NCBI RefSeq assembly: GCF_014654675.1
Contig: NZ_BNBC01000011.1
Coordinates: 84,097 to 148,096, forward strand
DNA from: Streptomyces spiralis
GTDB lineage: Bacteria; Actinomycetota; Actinomycetes; Streptomycetales; Streptomycetaceae
Length of the DNA: 64,000 nucleotides
Reading direction: 5' to 3'
In this document: piece by piece, positions 17,020 to 25,542 of the stretch
Numbering within the stretch: position 1 is the first letter of the stretch
Layout of the letters: each line of letters opens with the position of its first letter
Program-made: the position numbers and the translations under genes
The notes under the pieces: model-generated
Seen by the model: only the letters and a program-made list of their open reading frames with translations
The model's database searches: none
Told to the model about the DNA's origin: nothing

Positions 17020-18657
17020 ATGCGCATCCTTGGTATCAACGCCCTGTTCCACGACCCGGCCGCCGCCCTCGTCGTCGACGGCCGCACGGTCGCGGCCGCC
17101 GAGGAGGAGCGCTTCAGCCGACGCAAGCACGGCAAGCGCCCGGTGCCGTTCTCCGCGTGGGAACTGCCGGAACTCTCCGCCCGCTGGTGCCTGGAGCACG
17201 CGGGCGTCCGGCCCGGCGAACTGGACGCCGTCACCTACTCCTTCGATCCCGCCCTGGCCCGCCCGGCCGCCGACATGGGCCTGTTCGACCCCTGGGACCC
17301 GCTGCGCCTGGAGTACGCGCGCCGCGCCCCCGAGTTCCTCGCCGAGGCGCTGCCCGGACTCGACCCCGCCAAGGTGGTCTTCGTACCGCACCACATCGCG
17401 CACGCCGCCTCCGCCGGGCCCGCCTCCCCGCACCCCGACAGCGCCGTCCTCGTCCTCGACGGCCGTGGCGAGGCCGCCTCCCACCTCGCCGGCCGCTTCC
17501 ACGACGACAAGCTCGACACGCTCGCCGCACAGGCCCTGCCCGACTCCCTCGGCCTGCTCTACGAGGAGCTCACCGACCACCTCGGCTTCCTGCGCAGCAG
17601 CGACGAGTACAAGGTCATGGCGCTCGCCTCCTACGGCAAGCCCCGCTTCCTGCCCCGGCTGCGCACGCACGTGCACGCCTCCGGCGACGGCGGCTTCCGC
17701 GCCCACGGCGTCGACTGGTCCGCCCTCGCCCCGCCGCGCGCCCCGCACCAGCCCTGGACCCAGGAGCACGCCGACCTGGCCGCGAGCTGCCAGGCGGTCC
17801 TGGAGGAGGTGCTCCTCGAGCTCGTCCACTGGCTGCACCGCGAGGCGGGCGGCGACGCGCTCACCATGGCAGGCGGGGTCGCCCTCAACTGCGTGGCCAA
17901 CGCGAAGATCGCCGCGAAGGGCCCGTACCGGAACGTGTGGGTCCAGCCGGCCGCCGGGGACGCCGGCACCGCGCTCGGCGGCGCCCTGTACCTGGCCGCG
18001 AGCGAGGGCGACGTCCCCGCCCCCATGCCCGGCGCCGACCTCGGACGGAGCTGGAGCGACGAAGAGCTGCGCGGATGGCTGGAGCGGGCCGCCGTACCCT
18101 ACGAGCGGCCCGGCGACATCGCCGAGGCGGTCGCCGAGGAGCTGGCCCGCGACGGGATCGTCGCCTGGTTCCAGGGGCGCAGCGAGTACGGCCCGCGCGC
18201 CCTCGGCCACCGCTCCCTGCTCGCCCACCCGGGCCGCGCCGAGAACCTCGAACGGCTCAACAGGGTCAAGGGCCGCGAGGAGTTCCGGCCCGTCGCGCCC
18301 ATGGTGCTCGCCGAACGCGCCCACGAGCTCTTCCGGGGCACGCTTCCGAGCCCGTACATGCTCTTCGTGCACGACGTCCACCGCGACTGGCGCGACCATG
18401 TTCCCGCCGTGGTGCACGTCGACGGCACGGCCCGCATCCAGACGGTCGACGAGCGGCAGGAGCCACTGGTCGCCCGCATGCTGCGCGGCTTCGAGCGGCG
18501 CACCGGGCTGCCCGTCGTCGTCAACACCAGCCTCAACACCGCCGGCCGGCCCATGGTCGACGACCCGCGCGACGCGCTGGAGTGCTTCGGCTCCGCGCCG
18601 GTCGACCTGCTGGCGATCGGCCCGTACGCGGTGCGCAGGGGAAGGGCGTACGCGTGA
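17020..18657 (+). CDS. NodU/TobZ-family carbamoyltransferase
   Basis: This 545-aa protein has the Kae1-like N-terminal domain (MRILGINALFHDPAAALVVDG) with the metal-binding HHIAHAAS near residues 124-131. Its C-terminal YrdC-like half includes FQGRSEYGPRALGHRS and VVNTSLNTAGRPMVDDP. Family members use carbamoyl phosphate and ATP to carbamoylate a hydroxyl, often on a sugar (tobramycin, Nod factor). The location suggests carbamoylation of a heptose- or pentose-containing glycan. ATG 17020 has GGGACGGAG about 10 nt upstream. The stop overlaps the next start by 4 nt. Confidence 0.9.
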   Translation: MRILGINALFHDPAAALVVDGRTVAAAEEERFSRRKHGKRPVPFSAWELPELSARWCLEHAGVRPGELDAVTYSFDPALARPAADMGLFDPWDPLRLEYARRAPEFLAEALPGLDPAKVVFVPHHIAHAASAGPASPHPDSAVLVLDGRGEAASHLAGRFHDDKLDTLAAQALPDSLGLLYEELTDHLGFLRSSDEYKVMALASYGKPRFLPRLRTHVHASGDGGFRAHGVDWSALAPPRAPHQPWTQEHADLAASCQAVLEEVLLELVHWLHREAGGDALTMAGGVALNCVANAKIAAKGPYRNVWVQPAAGDAGTALGGALYLAASEGDVPAPMPGADLGRSWSDEELRGWLERAAVPYERPGDIAEAVAEELARDGIVAWFQGRSEYGPRALGHRSLLAHPGRAENLERLNRVKGREEFRPVAPMVLAERAHELFRGTLPSPYMLFVHDVHRDWRDHVPAVVHVDGTARIQTVDERQEPLVARMLRGFERRTGLPVVVNTSLNTAGRPMVDDPRDALECFGSAPVDLLAIGPYAVRRGRAYA

Positions 18658-19691
18658 GCCGCCCCGACGGGCCGGCCGGCCCCCGCACCACCGGACCCGC
18701 CTACGCCGTGGTGATCCCCACCCTGGCGCGGGACACCCTGGCCGACTGCCTGGCCGCGCTGGCCGCCGCGCACGGCCCCCAGCCGGACGAGATCGTGCTG
18801 GTCGACGACCGGCCCGAGCCCGAACCACGCGCCCTGGAGCACCCGTTGGCCGTGCTCGGCGACCTGCGCGCCCGTACCACCGTGCTCACCAGCGGCGGCC
18901 GGGGACCGGCGGCCGCCCGCAACACCGGGCTGCGCGCGGTCACCACGCCCTGGGTGGCCTTCCTCGACGACGACGTGCAGGTGGGCCCGCACTGGTGCGA
19001 CCAGCTGGTCCAGGACCTGGCCGAGGCGAGCCCCGACACCGCGGCCGTCCAGGGCGTGATCGCCGTCCCCCTGCCCGGGGAACGCCGGCCCACCGACTGG
19101 GAACGGGGCACCGCCGCTCTCGCCCGGGCCCGCTGGATCACCGCCGACATGGCCTACCGCACCGACGCGCTCAAGCAGGTCGCCGGCTTCGACGAACGCT
19201 TCCGGCGCGCCTTCCGCGAGGACGCCGATCTGGCCCTGCGCGTCCTCGAGGCGGGCTGGCGCATCCGCCAGGGCCGCCGCACCACGCGCCACCCCGTCCG
19301 CCCGGCCGACCGCTGGGTGTCCCTGCGCGCCCAACGCGGCAACGCCGACGACGCGCTGATGCTGCGTCTGCACGGCCCCGACTGGTGGCACAAGGCGGTC
19401 GCCCCGCGCGGACGCATCCGTTCCCACCTCGCCGTCACCGCCGCGGGCGTGGCCGCCTGCGCGCTGGCCGCGGCCGGGCGGCGGCGGGCCGCCGCCGTCG
19501 CCGGGCTCGGCTGGGCGGCGGGCACCGCGGAGTTCGCCTGGGCGCGGATCGTGCCCGGGCCGCGCACCCGGTACGAGGTGACCACCATGGCCGTCACCAG
19601 CGTCCTCATCCCGCCCGCCGCCAGCTGGCACTGGCTGAGCGGAATGTGGCGCCACCGGGCGGCCTCCGCCTGGCAGGAGGTGGCCTCGTGA
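18654..19691 (+). CDS. GT2-family glycosyltransferase with C-terminal membrane segments
   Basis: This 345-aa protein has the GT-A fold start YAVVIPTLARDTLADCLAAL, the DDRPEP acidic pair and the metal-binding WVAFLDDDVQV (DxD) near residue 103. FREDADLALRVLEAGW is the usual ED acceptor-base motif. The C-terminal part has two hydrophobic stretches around AAGVAACALAAAGRRRAAAVAGLGWAAG, suggesting membrane attachment. The donor and acceptor are unknown. The GTG overlaps the carbamoyltransferase stop (GTGA), so it is translationally coupled within the operon. Confidence 0.87.
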   Translation: MSRPDGPAGPRTTGPAYAVVIPTLARDTLADCLAALAAAHGPQPDEIVLVDDRPEPEPRALEHPLAVLGDLRARTTVLTSGGRGPAAARNTGLRAVTTPWVAFLDDDVQVGPHWCDQLVQDLAEASPDTAAVQGVIAVPLPGERRPTDWERGTAALARARWITADMAYRTDALKQVAGFDERFRRAFREDADLALRVLEAGWRIRQGRRTTRHPVRPADRWVSLRAQRGNADDALMLRLHGPDWWHKAVAPRGRIRSHLAVTAAGVAACALAAAGRRRAAAVAGLGWAAGTAEFAWARIVPGPRTRYEVTTMAVTSVLIPPAASWHWLSGMWRHRAASAWQEVAS

Positions 19692-20365
19692 ACCCGGCCA
19701 GGCCCGTGAAGCCGGTCAGGCCCGTGAACCCGGTAAGGGCCGTGCTGTTCGACCGGGACGGCACCCTCGTCGAGGACGTGCCCTACAACGGCGACCCCGA
19801 ACGGGTGCGCCCGGTCGAGGGCGCCCGCGAGGCCGTGCGGCTGCTGCGCGCGGGCGGCATCGGAACCGGTGTCGTCACCAACCAGTCCGGAGTGGCCCGC
19901 GGGCTGATCACCCCCACGGACGTCCGCCGTGTCGACGAGCGTGTCGACGAACTCCTCGGCCCCTTCGACGCGTGGGCCGTCTGCCCGCACGGCCCCGGCG
20001 ACGGCTGCCGCTGCCGCAAGCCGGAGCCGGGTCTGATCCTCTGGGCGGCCCGGCGGCTGGGCACCCCGCCCGACGCCGTCGTGGTGATCGGCGACATCGG
20101 CGCCGACATGGAGGCCGCCCGCCGCGCGGGCGCCCACGGCATCCTCGTCCCCACCCCGGTCACCCGACCGCAGGAGACGGCCGCAGCCGACCATGTGGCC
20201 CCGGACCTGCTGACGGCCGCGCGCGCCGTGCTCAACGGCCCGCCCTGGGGCCGCGACCTGGCCGGCGAACGCCCCCTCGAGGCCGCCCACACCACCACCG
20301 GCTCCGGGCGGCCCGCGCCCGAACGAGCCGGCCGGGAGGCCGCGATGAAGACCCGGAGGCCGTGA
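19688..20365 (+). CDS. gmhB: D-glycero-D-manno-heptose bisphosphate 7-phosphatase (HAD, GmhB-like)
   Basis: This 225-aa HAD phosphatase has the nucleophile motif FDRDGTLVED (Asp22, Asp24), VTNQSG, and the family-specific zinc loop CPHGPGDGCRCRKPEPG followed by IGDIGADMEAARRAG. Histidinol-phosphatase relatives share this layout, but gmhA and hldE in the same operon point to the heptose pathway, where it removes the 7-phosphate of heptose-1,7-bisphosphate. The N-terminal VKPVRPVNPVR repeat and the C-terminal 40 residues look disordered. GTG 19688 overlaps the previous stop, and the last codons read into the next ATG (TGATG). Confidence 0.88.
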   Translation: MNPARPVKPVRPVNPVRAVLFDRDGTLVEDVPYNGDPERVRPVEGAREAVRLLRAGGIGTGVVTNQSGVARGLITPTDVRRVDERVDELLGPFDAWAVCPHGPGDGCRCRKPEPGLILWAARRLGTPPDAVVVIGDIGADMEAARRAGAHGILVPTPVTRPQETAAADHVAPDLLTAARAVLNGPPWGRDLAGERPLEAAHTTTGSGRPAPERAGREAAMKTRRP

Positions 20366-21360
20366 TGAAGGCTCTGGTCACCCGACTGGACAGCTTCGGT
20401 GACGTGCTGCTCGCCGGGCCGGCCGTCCGTGCCGTGGCCGCCCGCGCCGAACGGGTCACCCTCCTGTGCGGGCCGCGCGGCGAACCCGCCGCCCGGCTGC
20501 TGCCCGGTGTCGACGAGATCCTCGTCTGGGACGCGCCCTGGGCCTCCTTCGAGCCGCCGCCCGTCGACCGCGCCGAGACCGACAAGCTGGTCGACTCCCT
20601 CGCCTCCCTCGACGCCGAGACCGCCCTGGTGCTGACCTCCCACCACCAGTCCGCGCTGCCCACCGCGCTGCTGCTGCGCCTGGCCGGCGTACCGCACATC
20701 GCCGCCGACAGCGTGGACTACCCGGGCTCCCTGCTCGACGTACGCCACCGGCGTGCCCCGCACGCCCACGAGGCCGAGGCAGCGCTCGACCTCGCCGGGG
20801 CCGCGGGCTTCCCACGCGCCGACGAGGGACGGCTGCGGGTGCTGCCCCCGCCGGACACCACCGGCCTGACCGGCCCCGGGCCGTACGTCGTGCTGCACCC
20901 GGGCGCCAGCGTCCCCGCGCGCGCCTGGAGCCCGGAGCGCTGCGCGGAGGCCGTGCGCGAACTCGCCGCAGCCGGACACCGGGTGGTGGTCACCGGCGGC
21001 CGCGGGGAGAAGGGCCTGACCTCGCACGTGGCCGGCGGGCGCGGGCTGGACCTCGGCGGCCGCACCGGAGCCGCCGAACTCTCCGGTGTCCTGGCGGGAG
21101 CCGGCGCGGTCGTCACCGGCAACACCGGGCCCGCACACCTGGCCGCCGCCGTCGGCACCCCCGTCGTCTCCCTGTTCGCGCCGGTCGTGCCCGCCGAGCG
21201 CTGGCGCCCCTACGGAGTGCCGTACGTGCTGCTCGGCAACCAGGACGCGCCCTGCGCCGGCAGCCGCGCCCGGACCTGCCCGGTGCCCGGGCACCCCTGC
21301 CTGGAGTCGGTGACCGCGCACGACGTGCTCGCCGCCGTGGAGAAGGTGATGACGACGTGA
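20365..21360 (+). CDS. GT9-family glycosyltransferase (heptosyltransferase-like)
   Basis: This 331-aa GT-B protein has the GT9 N-terminus MKALVTRLDSFGDVLLAGPAV. In heptosyltransferases the Asp in this loop is the catalytic base. The C-terminal donor-binding half has YVVLHPGAS and the VTGNTGPAHLAAAVGTP motif. GT9 enzymes characteristically use ADP-heptose, matching the neighbouring heptose-nucleotide genes. The acceptor is not known, since Streptomyces has no LPS core. It is coupled to gmhB by TGATG overlap and to the next gene by 4 nt. Confidence 0.88.
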   Translation: MKALVTRLDSFGDVLLAGPAVRAVAARAERVTLLCGPRGEPAARLLPGVDEILVWDAPWASFEPPPVDRAETDKLVDSLASLDAETALVLTSHHQSALPTALLLRLAGVPHIAADSVDYPGSLLDVRHRRAPHAHEAEAALDLAGAAGFPRADEGRLRVLPPPDTTGLTGPGPYVVLHPGASVPARAWSPERCAEAVRELAAAGHRVVVTGGRGEKGLTSHVAGGRGLDLGGRTGAAELSGVLAGAGAVVTGNTGPAHLAAAVGTPVVSLFAPVVPAERWRPYGVPYVLLGNQDAPCAGSRARTCPVPGHPCLESVTAHDVLAAVEKVMTT

Positions 21361-22310
21361 GGATCCTCATCTGGCACGTGCACGGCTCCTGGACCACCGC
21401 GTTCGTCCAGGGCCCGCACACCTACCTCGTGCCCGTCACTCCCGGCCGCGGACCCGACGGCCTGGGCCGCGCCCGCACCTTCGACTGGCCCGGGTCGGTG
21501 ATCGAACTCCCGCCGGAGCGACTGCGGGAGGCCGGCGTCGACCTCGTCGTCCTGCAACGCCCGCACGAGTACGACCTCGTACGGCGGTGGCTGGGGCGCC
21601 GCCCGCCCATGGTGTACCTGGAGCACAACGCCCCCCACGGAGACGTCCCCGACACCAGGCACCCCGTCGCCGGCCTGCCCGGCGACATCCCGCTCGTGCA
21701 CGTCACGCACTTCAACCGGCTGATGTGGGACGCCGCGGGCGCCGAGACCGCCGTCATCGAGCACGGCATCGTCGACCCCGGCCCGCTGTGGACCGGGGAG
21801 CTGCCGCACGCGGCGGTCGTCGTCAACGAGCCGGTCCGGCGCGGCCGTACGACCGGAACCGACCTGCTGCCCGCCTTCGCGCGGGCCGCCCCGCTGGACG
21901 TCTTCGGCATGGGCACCGACGGGCTCGCCGGCCACCTCGGCCTGCCGCCCGGGCGCTGCCGCTCGCACGAACTGGTCCAGCGCGAGCTCCACACGGCGAT
22001 GGCCCGGCGCCGCCTGTACCTCCACCCGGTCCGCTGGACCTCCCTCGGGCTGTCCCTGCTGGAGGCGATGCACCTCGGCATGCCCGTGGCCGCCCTCGCC
22101 ACCACCGAGGTCACCGAGGCGGTGCCCCCGGACGCCGGAGTGGTCTCCAACCGCATCGACGTACTGACCGACGCCGTACGGGACTTCGTCGCCGACCCGG
22201 CGCACGCCCGCGCGGTCGGCGAACGGGCGCGGACCGCCGCGCTCGCCCGCTACGGGCTGACCCGCTTCCTGGACGACTGGGAGCGGCTGCTGAAGGAGGT
22301 GACCCGATGA
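21357..22310 (+). CDS. GT-B glycosyltransferase (GT1/GT4-like)
   Basis: This 317-aa protein starts RILIWHVHGSWTTAFVQG and has the GT-B C-terminal signature SLGLSLLEAMHLGMPVAALATTEVTEAVP, where the family EX7E motif would sit. VLQRPHEYDLVRRWLG and VYLEHNAPHGDVPD are typical of a subgroup seen in actinobacterial glycan clusters. It probably transfers a sugar in the same glycan pathway; donor and acceptor are unknown. The GTG start overlaps the preceding stop. Confidence 0.82.
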   Translation: MRILIWHVHGSWTTAFVQGPHTYLVPVTPGRGPDGLGRARTFDWPGSVIELPPERLREAGVDLVVLQRPHEYDLVRRWLGRRPPMVYLEHNAPHGDVPDTRHPVAGLPGDIPLVHVTHFNRLMWDAAGAETAVIEHGIVDPGPLWTGELPHAAVVVNEPVRRGRTTGTDLLPAFARAAPLDVFGMGTDGLAGHLGLPPGRCRSHELVQRELHTAMARRRLYLHPVRWTSLGLSLLEAMHLGMPVAALATTEVTEAVPPDAGVVSNRIDVLTDAVRDFVADPAHARAVGERARTAALARYGLTRFLDDWERLLKEVTR

Positions 22311-23536
22311 GGATCGCCATGGTGTCCGAGCACGCGAGCCCGCTCGCCGCGCTCGGCGGGGTGGACGCCGGCGGCCAGAACGTGTACGTCGCCCGGCTCA
22401 CCGAGGAACTGGCGCGCCGCGGACACGACGTCACCGTCTACACCCGGCGCGACGCCCCCGGCCTGCCCGACCGGGTGCCGCTGCCCGGCGGCGCCGTCGT
22501 CGAACACGTACCGGCCGGACCGCCCGAAGCCCTTCCCAAGGACGCCCTGTTCGAGCACATGCCGTCCTTCGGCGCGTATCTGGCGCGCGTCTGGCGCCGC
22601 GAGCGGCCCGACGTGGTGCACGCCCACTTCTGGATGTCCGGGATGGCCTCCCTGCTCGGCGCCGCCCCGCACGGCATCCCCGTCGTGCAGACCTTCCACG
22701 CCCTCGGCACCGTCAAGCGCCGCCACCAGGGCCGCGCCGACACCAGCCCGATCGAACGCATCGGCGTGGAACGGCAGATCGGCCGGACCTGCGAACGCGT
22801 CCTGGCGACCTGCACCGACGAGGTCCATGAACTCGCCGACATGGGCATCTCCCCGCGCCGGGTGTCCGTCGTGCCCTGCGGCGTCGACGCCGACCGCTTC
22901 CACCCCGGCGCCGACCCGGCCACGGCCCCCGCGCCCGCCCGCGCGCAGCGCCACCGGCTGCTCTCCTGCGGCCGGCTGGTCCCCCGCAAGGGCTACGACC
23001 AGGCGATCCGCGCTCTCACCCGGATCCCGCACACCGAACTCCTCGTCGCCGGCGGCCCGCCGGCCGGGCTGCTGCACACCGAACCCGAGGCCGAACGGCT
23101 GCTGAAGCTGGCCGTGGCCGAGGGCGTCGCCGACCGGGTACGGCTCCTCGGCGCCGTCGACCCGGCCGCCATGCCCGCGCTGATGCGCGGCGCCGACCTG
23201 GTGCTGTGCACACCGGTGTACGAGCCGTTCGGGATCGTGCCGCTGGAGGCGATGGCGTGCGCGGTGCCCGTTCTCGCCACGGACGTCGGCGGCCACCGCG
23301 ACTCGGTGGCCGACGGACGCACCGGCCGGCTGGTCAGGGCCGGCGACCCCGTCGCCGTCGCCGCCGCGGCCCGCGAGCTGCTCGGCAGCGACCGGCTGCG
23401 CCGCCGCTACGGAACGGCCGGCCGGGAGCGCGTCCTCGCCCGCTTCACCTGGCGGCGTGTCGCCGACGGCGCGGAACAGGTCTACCGGCGGGCCAGGGGC
23501 ACCGCCGACGGCGCACTGGACTCGGAGGTGGCGTGA
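22307..23536 (+). CDS. GT4-family glycosyltransferase
   Basis: This 409-aa retaining GT-B transferase has GGVDAGGQNVYVARLTEELARRGHDVTVYTRR at the N-terminus, close to MshA and sucrose-phosphate synthase relatives. VVHAHFWMSG follows, and the C-terminal donor site includes CGRLVPRKGYDQAI and YEPFGIVPLEAMACAVPVLATDVGG (EX7E type). The substrate is undetermined. ATG 22307 lies in an ATGA overlap with the gene before it and behind AAGGAGGTGA. Its stop overlaps the ATG of a ten-codon mini-ORF that precedes gmhA. Confidence 0.88.
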   Translation: MRIAMVSEHASPLAALGGVDAGGQNVYVARLTEELARRGHDVTVYTRRDAPGLPDRVPLPGGAVVEHVPAGPPEALPKDALFEHMPSFGAYLARVWRRERPDVVHAHFWMSGMASLLGAAPHGIPVVQTFHALGTVKRRHQGRADTSPIERIGVERQIGRTCERVLATCTDEVHELADMGISPRRVSVVPCGVDADRFHPGADPATAPAPARAQRHRLLSCGRLVPRKGYDQAIRALTRIPHTELLVAGGPPAGLLHTEPEAERLLKLAVAEGVADRVRLLGAVDPAAMPALMRGADLVLCTPVYEPFGIVPLEAMACAVPVLATDVGGHRDSVADGRTGRLVRAGDPVAVAAAARELLGSDRLRRRYGTAGRERVLARFTWRRVADGAEQVYRRARGTADGALDSEVA

Positions 23537-23568
23537 TGGCCACCGACTCCCCGGAGGTGACGTCATGA
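23536..23568 (+). CDS. Ten-codon coupling mini-ORF ahead of gmhA
   Basis: ATG 23536 overlaps the GT4 stop (TGATG) and has its own GGAGGTGG ribosome site 6 nt upstream. It encodes MATDSPEVTS and stops inside the gmhA start (ATGA at 23565-23568). The two start regions are similar (GGAGGTGGCGTGATG and GGAGGTGACGTCATG), as if the initiation site had been duplicated. A role in re-initiation coupling is plausible; a peptide function is not implied. Confidence 0.4.
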   Translation: MATDSPEVTS

Positions 23569-24149
23569 GCGTCGACACACCGGCCGTCGCCGGGCACTGC
23601 GACGAACTCCTCACCGCGCTCGGACGGTTCCGCGGCTGCGCGCACATCACCCAGCGCTGGGGCGAGGGGCTCGCCGCCGTCCTCGGCGGCGGGGGACGGC
23701 TGCTGGCCGCGGGCAACGGCGGCAGCGCCGCCCAGGCCCAGCACCTCACCGCCGAACTCGTGGGCCGCTACCGTGACGACCGGCCGCCGTTCTCCGCGAT
23801 CGCCCTGCACGCCGACACCTCCAGCACCACCGCCATCGCCAACGACTACGGCGTGGACCAGGTGTTCGCCCGTCAGGTGCGCGCCCACGGCCGCCCCGGC
23901 GACGTCCTGATGCTGCTGTCCACCAGCGGCGCCAGCGCCAACCTGCTGTCCGCCGCCGACGCGGGCCGGGCCGCCGGCCTGCGCGTCTGGGCGCTGACCG
24001 GACCGGCGCCCAACCCGCTCAGCGCGGGCAGCGACGAGGCGCTCTGCGCGGCCGGGGCCTCCACGGCCACCGTGCAGGAACTCCACCTGGTCGCGGTGCA
24101 CATGGTCTGCGCGGCGTTCGACGCGGCGCTGGCACGGGGCGGGAGGTGA
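23565..24149 (+). CDS. gmhA: Phosphoheptose isomerase (SIS domain, GmhA-like)
   Basis: This 194-aa SIS protein has the GmhA signature GNGGSAAQAQHLTAEL (residues 50-65; Glu64 corresponds to the catalytic Glu) and STSGAS for phosphate binding. TVQELHLVAVHMVC near the C-terminus supplies the second catalytic His. GmhA converts sedoheptulose-7-phosphate to D-glycero-D-manno-heptose-7-phosphate, the first committed step of ADP-heptose synthesis. The start has GGAGGTGA five nt upstream. Only one base separates it from hldE. Confidence 0.92.
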   Translation: MSVDTPAVAGHCDELLTALGRFRGCAHITQRWGEGLAAVLGGGGRLLAAGNGGSAAQAQHLTAELVGRYRDDRPPFSAIALHADTSSTTAIANDYGVDQVFARQVRAHGRPGDVLMLLSTSGASANLLSAADAGRAAGLRVWALTGPAPNPLSAGSDEALCAAGASTATVQELHLVAVHMVCAAFDAALARGGR

Positions 24150-24150
24150 C

Positions 24151-25542
24151 ATGACGGGCAAGGAACCCCTGGTCGTGGTCGGCGACGCCCTGCTCGACCG
24201 CGACCTGACCGGACACGCGGACCGGCTGGCGCCCGACGCGCCCGTCCCGGTCGTCGCCGACTGCGCGGAGCGGGTACGGCCGGGCGGCGCCGCCCTCGCC
24301 GCGTACCTGGCCGCCCGCGACGGCCGCGACGTCACCCTGATCACCGCCCTGGACGACGGCCCGGGCGGCCGGGAGCTGCGCCGGCTCCTGGAGCCCTTTC
24401 TGACCGTCGTCCCGCTCCCGATGAGCGGCGAGGTGCCGCAGAAGACCCGCGTCCTGGCCCAGGGCCGCCCCGTCGTCCGCCTCGACCACGGCGCCGGCCG
24501 CGCCCGTGAGGCCACCGATGAGGCCCGCGCCGCGCTCGCCGCCGCCTCCGCCGTCCTCGTCTCCGACTACGGCCGGGGCGCGGCGGACACCCTGCGGGCC
24601 GAGCTGCGCGGGCGCCCCCCGGAGGTCTGGGACCCGCACCCGCGCGGCGGCCCGCCGGTGGCGGGCACCCGCCTGGTCACCCCGGCCCGCGCGGAGGCCC
24701 ACGGCTTCGCGGCCGCACTGCCCGCGGACCGGAACCAGAACGGCGCTGACGCGCCCCGCAGCGACCTGCGCACCGTCGCCCACGAGGCCTGCGCGCTCGT
24801 ACGGCACTGGCGGGTCGCCGCGGTCACGGTGACCCTCGGCGCGCGCGGCGCCCTGCTGTCGTACGGCGAACACCCCCTTCTGGTGCCGGTGCCGGCCGCC
24901 CACCACGGCGACCCGTGCGGCGCCGGCGACCGCTTCGCCGCCACGGCGGCCGGACAGCTCGCGGACGGCGTGCTCGTCGGGGAGGCCGTGGAGGGCGCCG
25001 TCACCGCGGCGACCGCCTTCGTGGGCGCCGGCGGGGCGGCCGGTCTGCTGGGCCCCCCGCGTGCCGCCGGCACCGCGCCCCCGGCGGACGACCCGGCCGG
25101 CCTGGTCGCCGAGGTCCGCGCGACCGGCGGCACCGTCGTCGCCGCGGGCGGCTGCTTCGACCTGCTGCACGCCGGACACGTCGGCCTGCTCCAGGCGGCC
25201 CGGAGGATCGGCGACTGCCTGGTCGTCTGCGTCAACTCCGACGCCTCCGTACGGCGCCGCAAGGGCGAGGGCCGGCCGGTCAACCCGCTCGCGGACCGCG
25301 TCCGGGTGCTGCGCGCCCTGGCCTGCGTCGACGCCGTCGCCGTCTTCGACGAGGACACCCCCGAACGCCTCCTGGTCGAACTCCGCCCCGACGTCTGGGT
25401 CAAGGGCGGCGACTACGCCGGCGCCGAACTCCCCGAAGCGGCGCTCCTGGACGAATGGGGCGGCCAGGCCGTCCTGCTCCCCTACCTCGACGGCCGCTCC
25501 TCGACGGCCCTGATGGCCAGGGCGGCGGAGGGCGCGCGATGA
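24151..25542 (+). CDS. hldE: Bifunctional heptose-7-phosphate kinase / heptose-1-phosphate adenylyltransferase
   Basis: This 463-aa fusion protein has an N-terminal PfkB kinase domain (about 1-300) with the catalytic GAGD at 257-260 inside DPCGAGDRF. A C-terminal nucleotidyltransferase domain (about 325-463) has GGCFDLLHAGH, with HxGH at 340-343. The kinase makes heptose-1,7-bisphosphate and, after GmhB, the second domain makes the nucleotide heptose, ADP-D-glycero-beta-D-manno-heptose by analogy with E. coli. The domain fusion is the same as in E. coli HldE. The start follows GGGAGGTGAC, and the stop overlaps the next ATG. Confidence 0.92.
   Translation: MTGKEPLVVVGDALLDRDLTGHADRLAPDAPVPVVADCAERVRPGGAALAAYLAARDGRDVTLITALDDGPGGRELRRLLEPFLTVVPLPMSGEVPQKTRVLAQGRPVVRLDHGAGRAREATDEARAALAAASAVLVSDYGRGAADTLRAELRGRPPEVWDPHPRGGPPVAGTRLVTPARAEAHGFAAALPADRNQNGADAPRSDLRTVAHEACALVRHWRVAAVTVTLGARGALLSYGEHPLLVPVPAAHHGDPCGAGDRFAATAAGQLADGVLVGEAVEGAVTAATAFVGAGGAAGLLGPPRAAGTAPPADDPAGLVAEVRATGGTVVAAGGCFDLLHAGHVGLLQAARRIGDCLVVCVNSDASVRRRKGEGRPVNPLADRVRVLRALACVDAVAVFDEDTPERLLVELRPDVWVKGGDYAGAELPEAALLDEWGGQAVLLPYLDGRSSTALMARAAEGAR

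Noticed and set aside
16808..20365. 1185-aa plus-strand open frame
   Set aside because: Only its last 225 residues (gmhB) are real. The rest is an alternative frame through the carbamoyltransferase and GT2 genes, rich in Pro/Ser/Arg/Thr.
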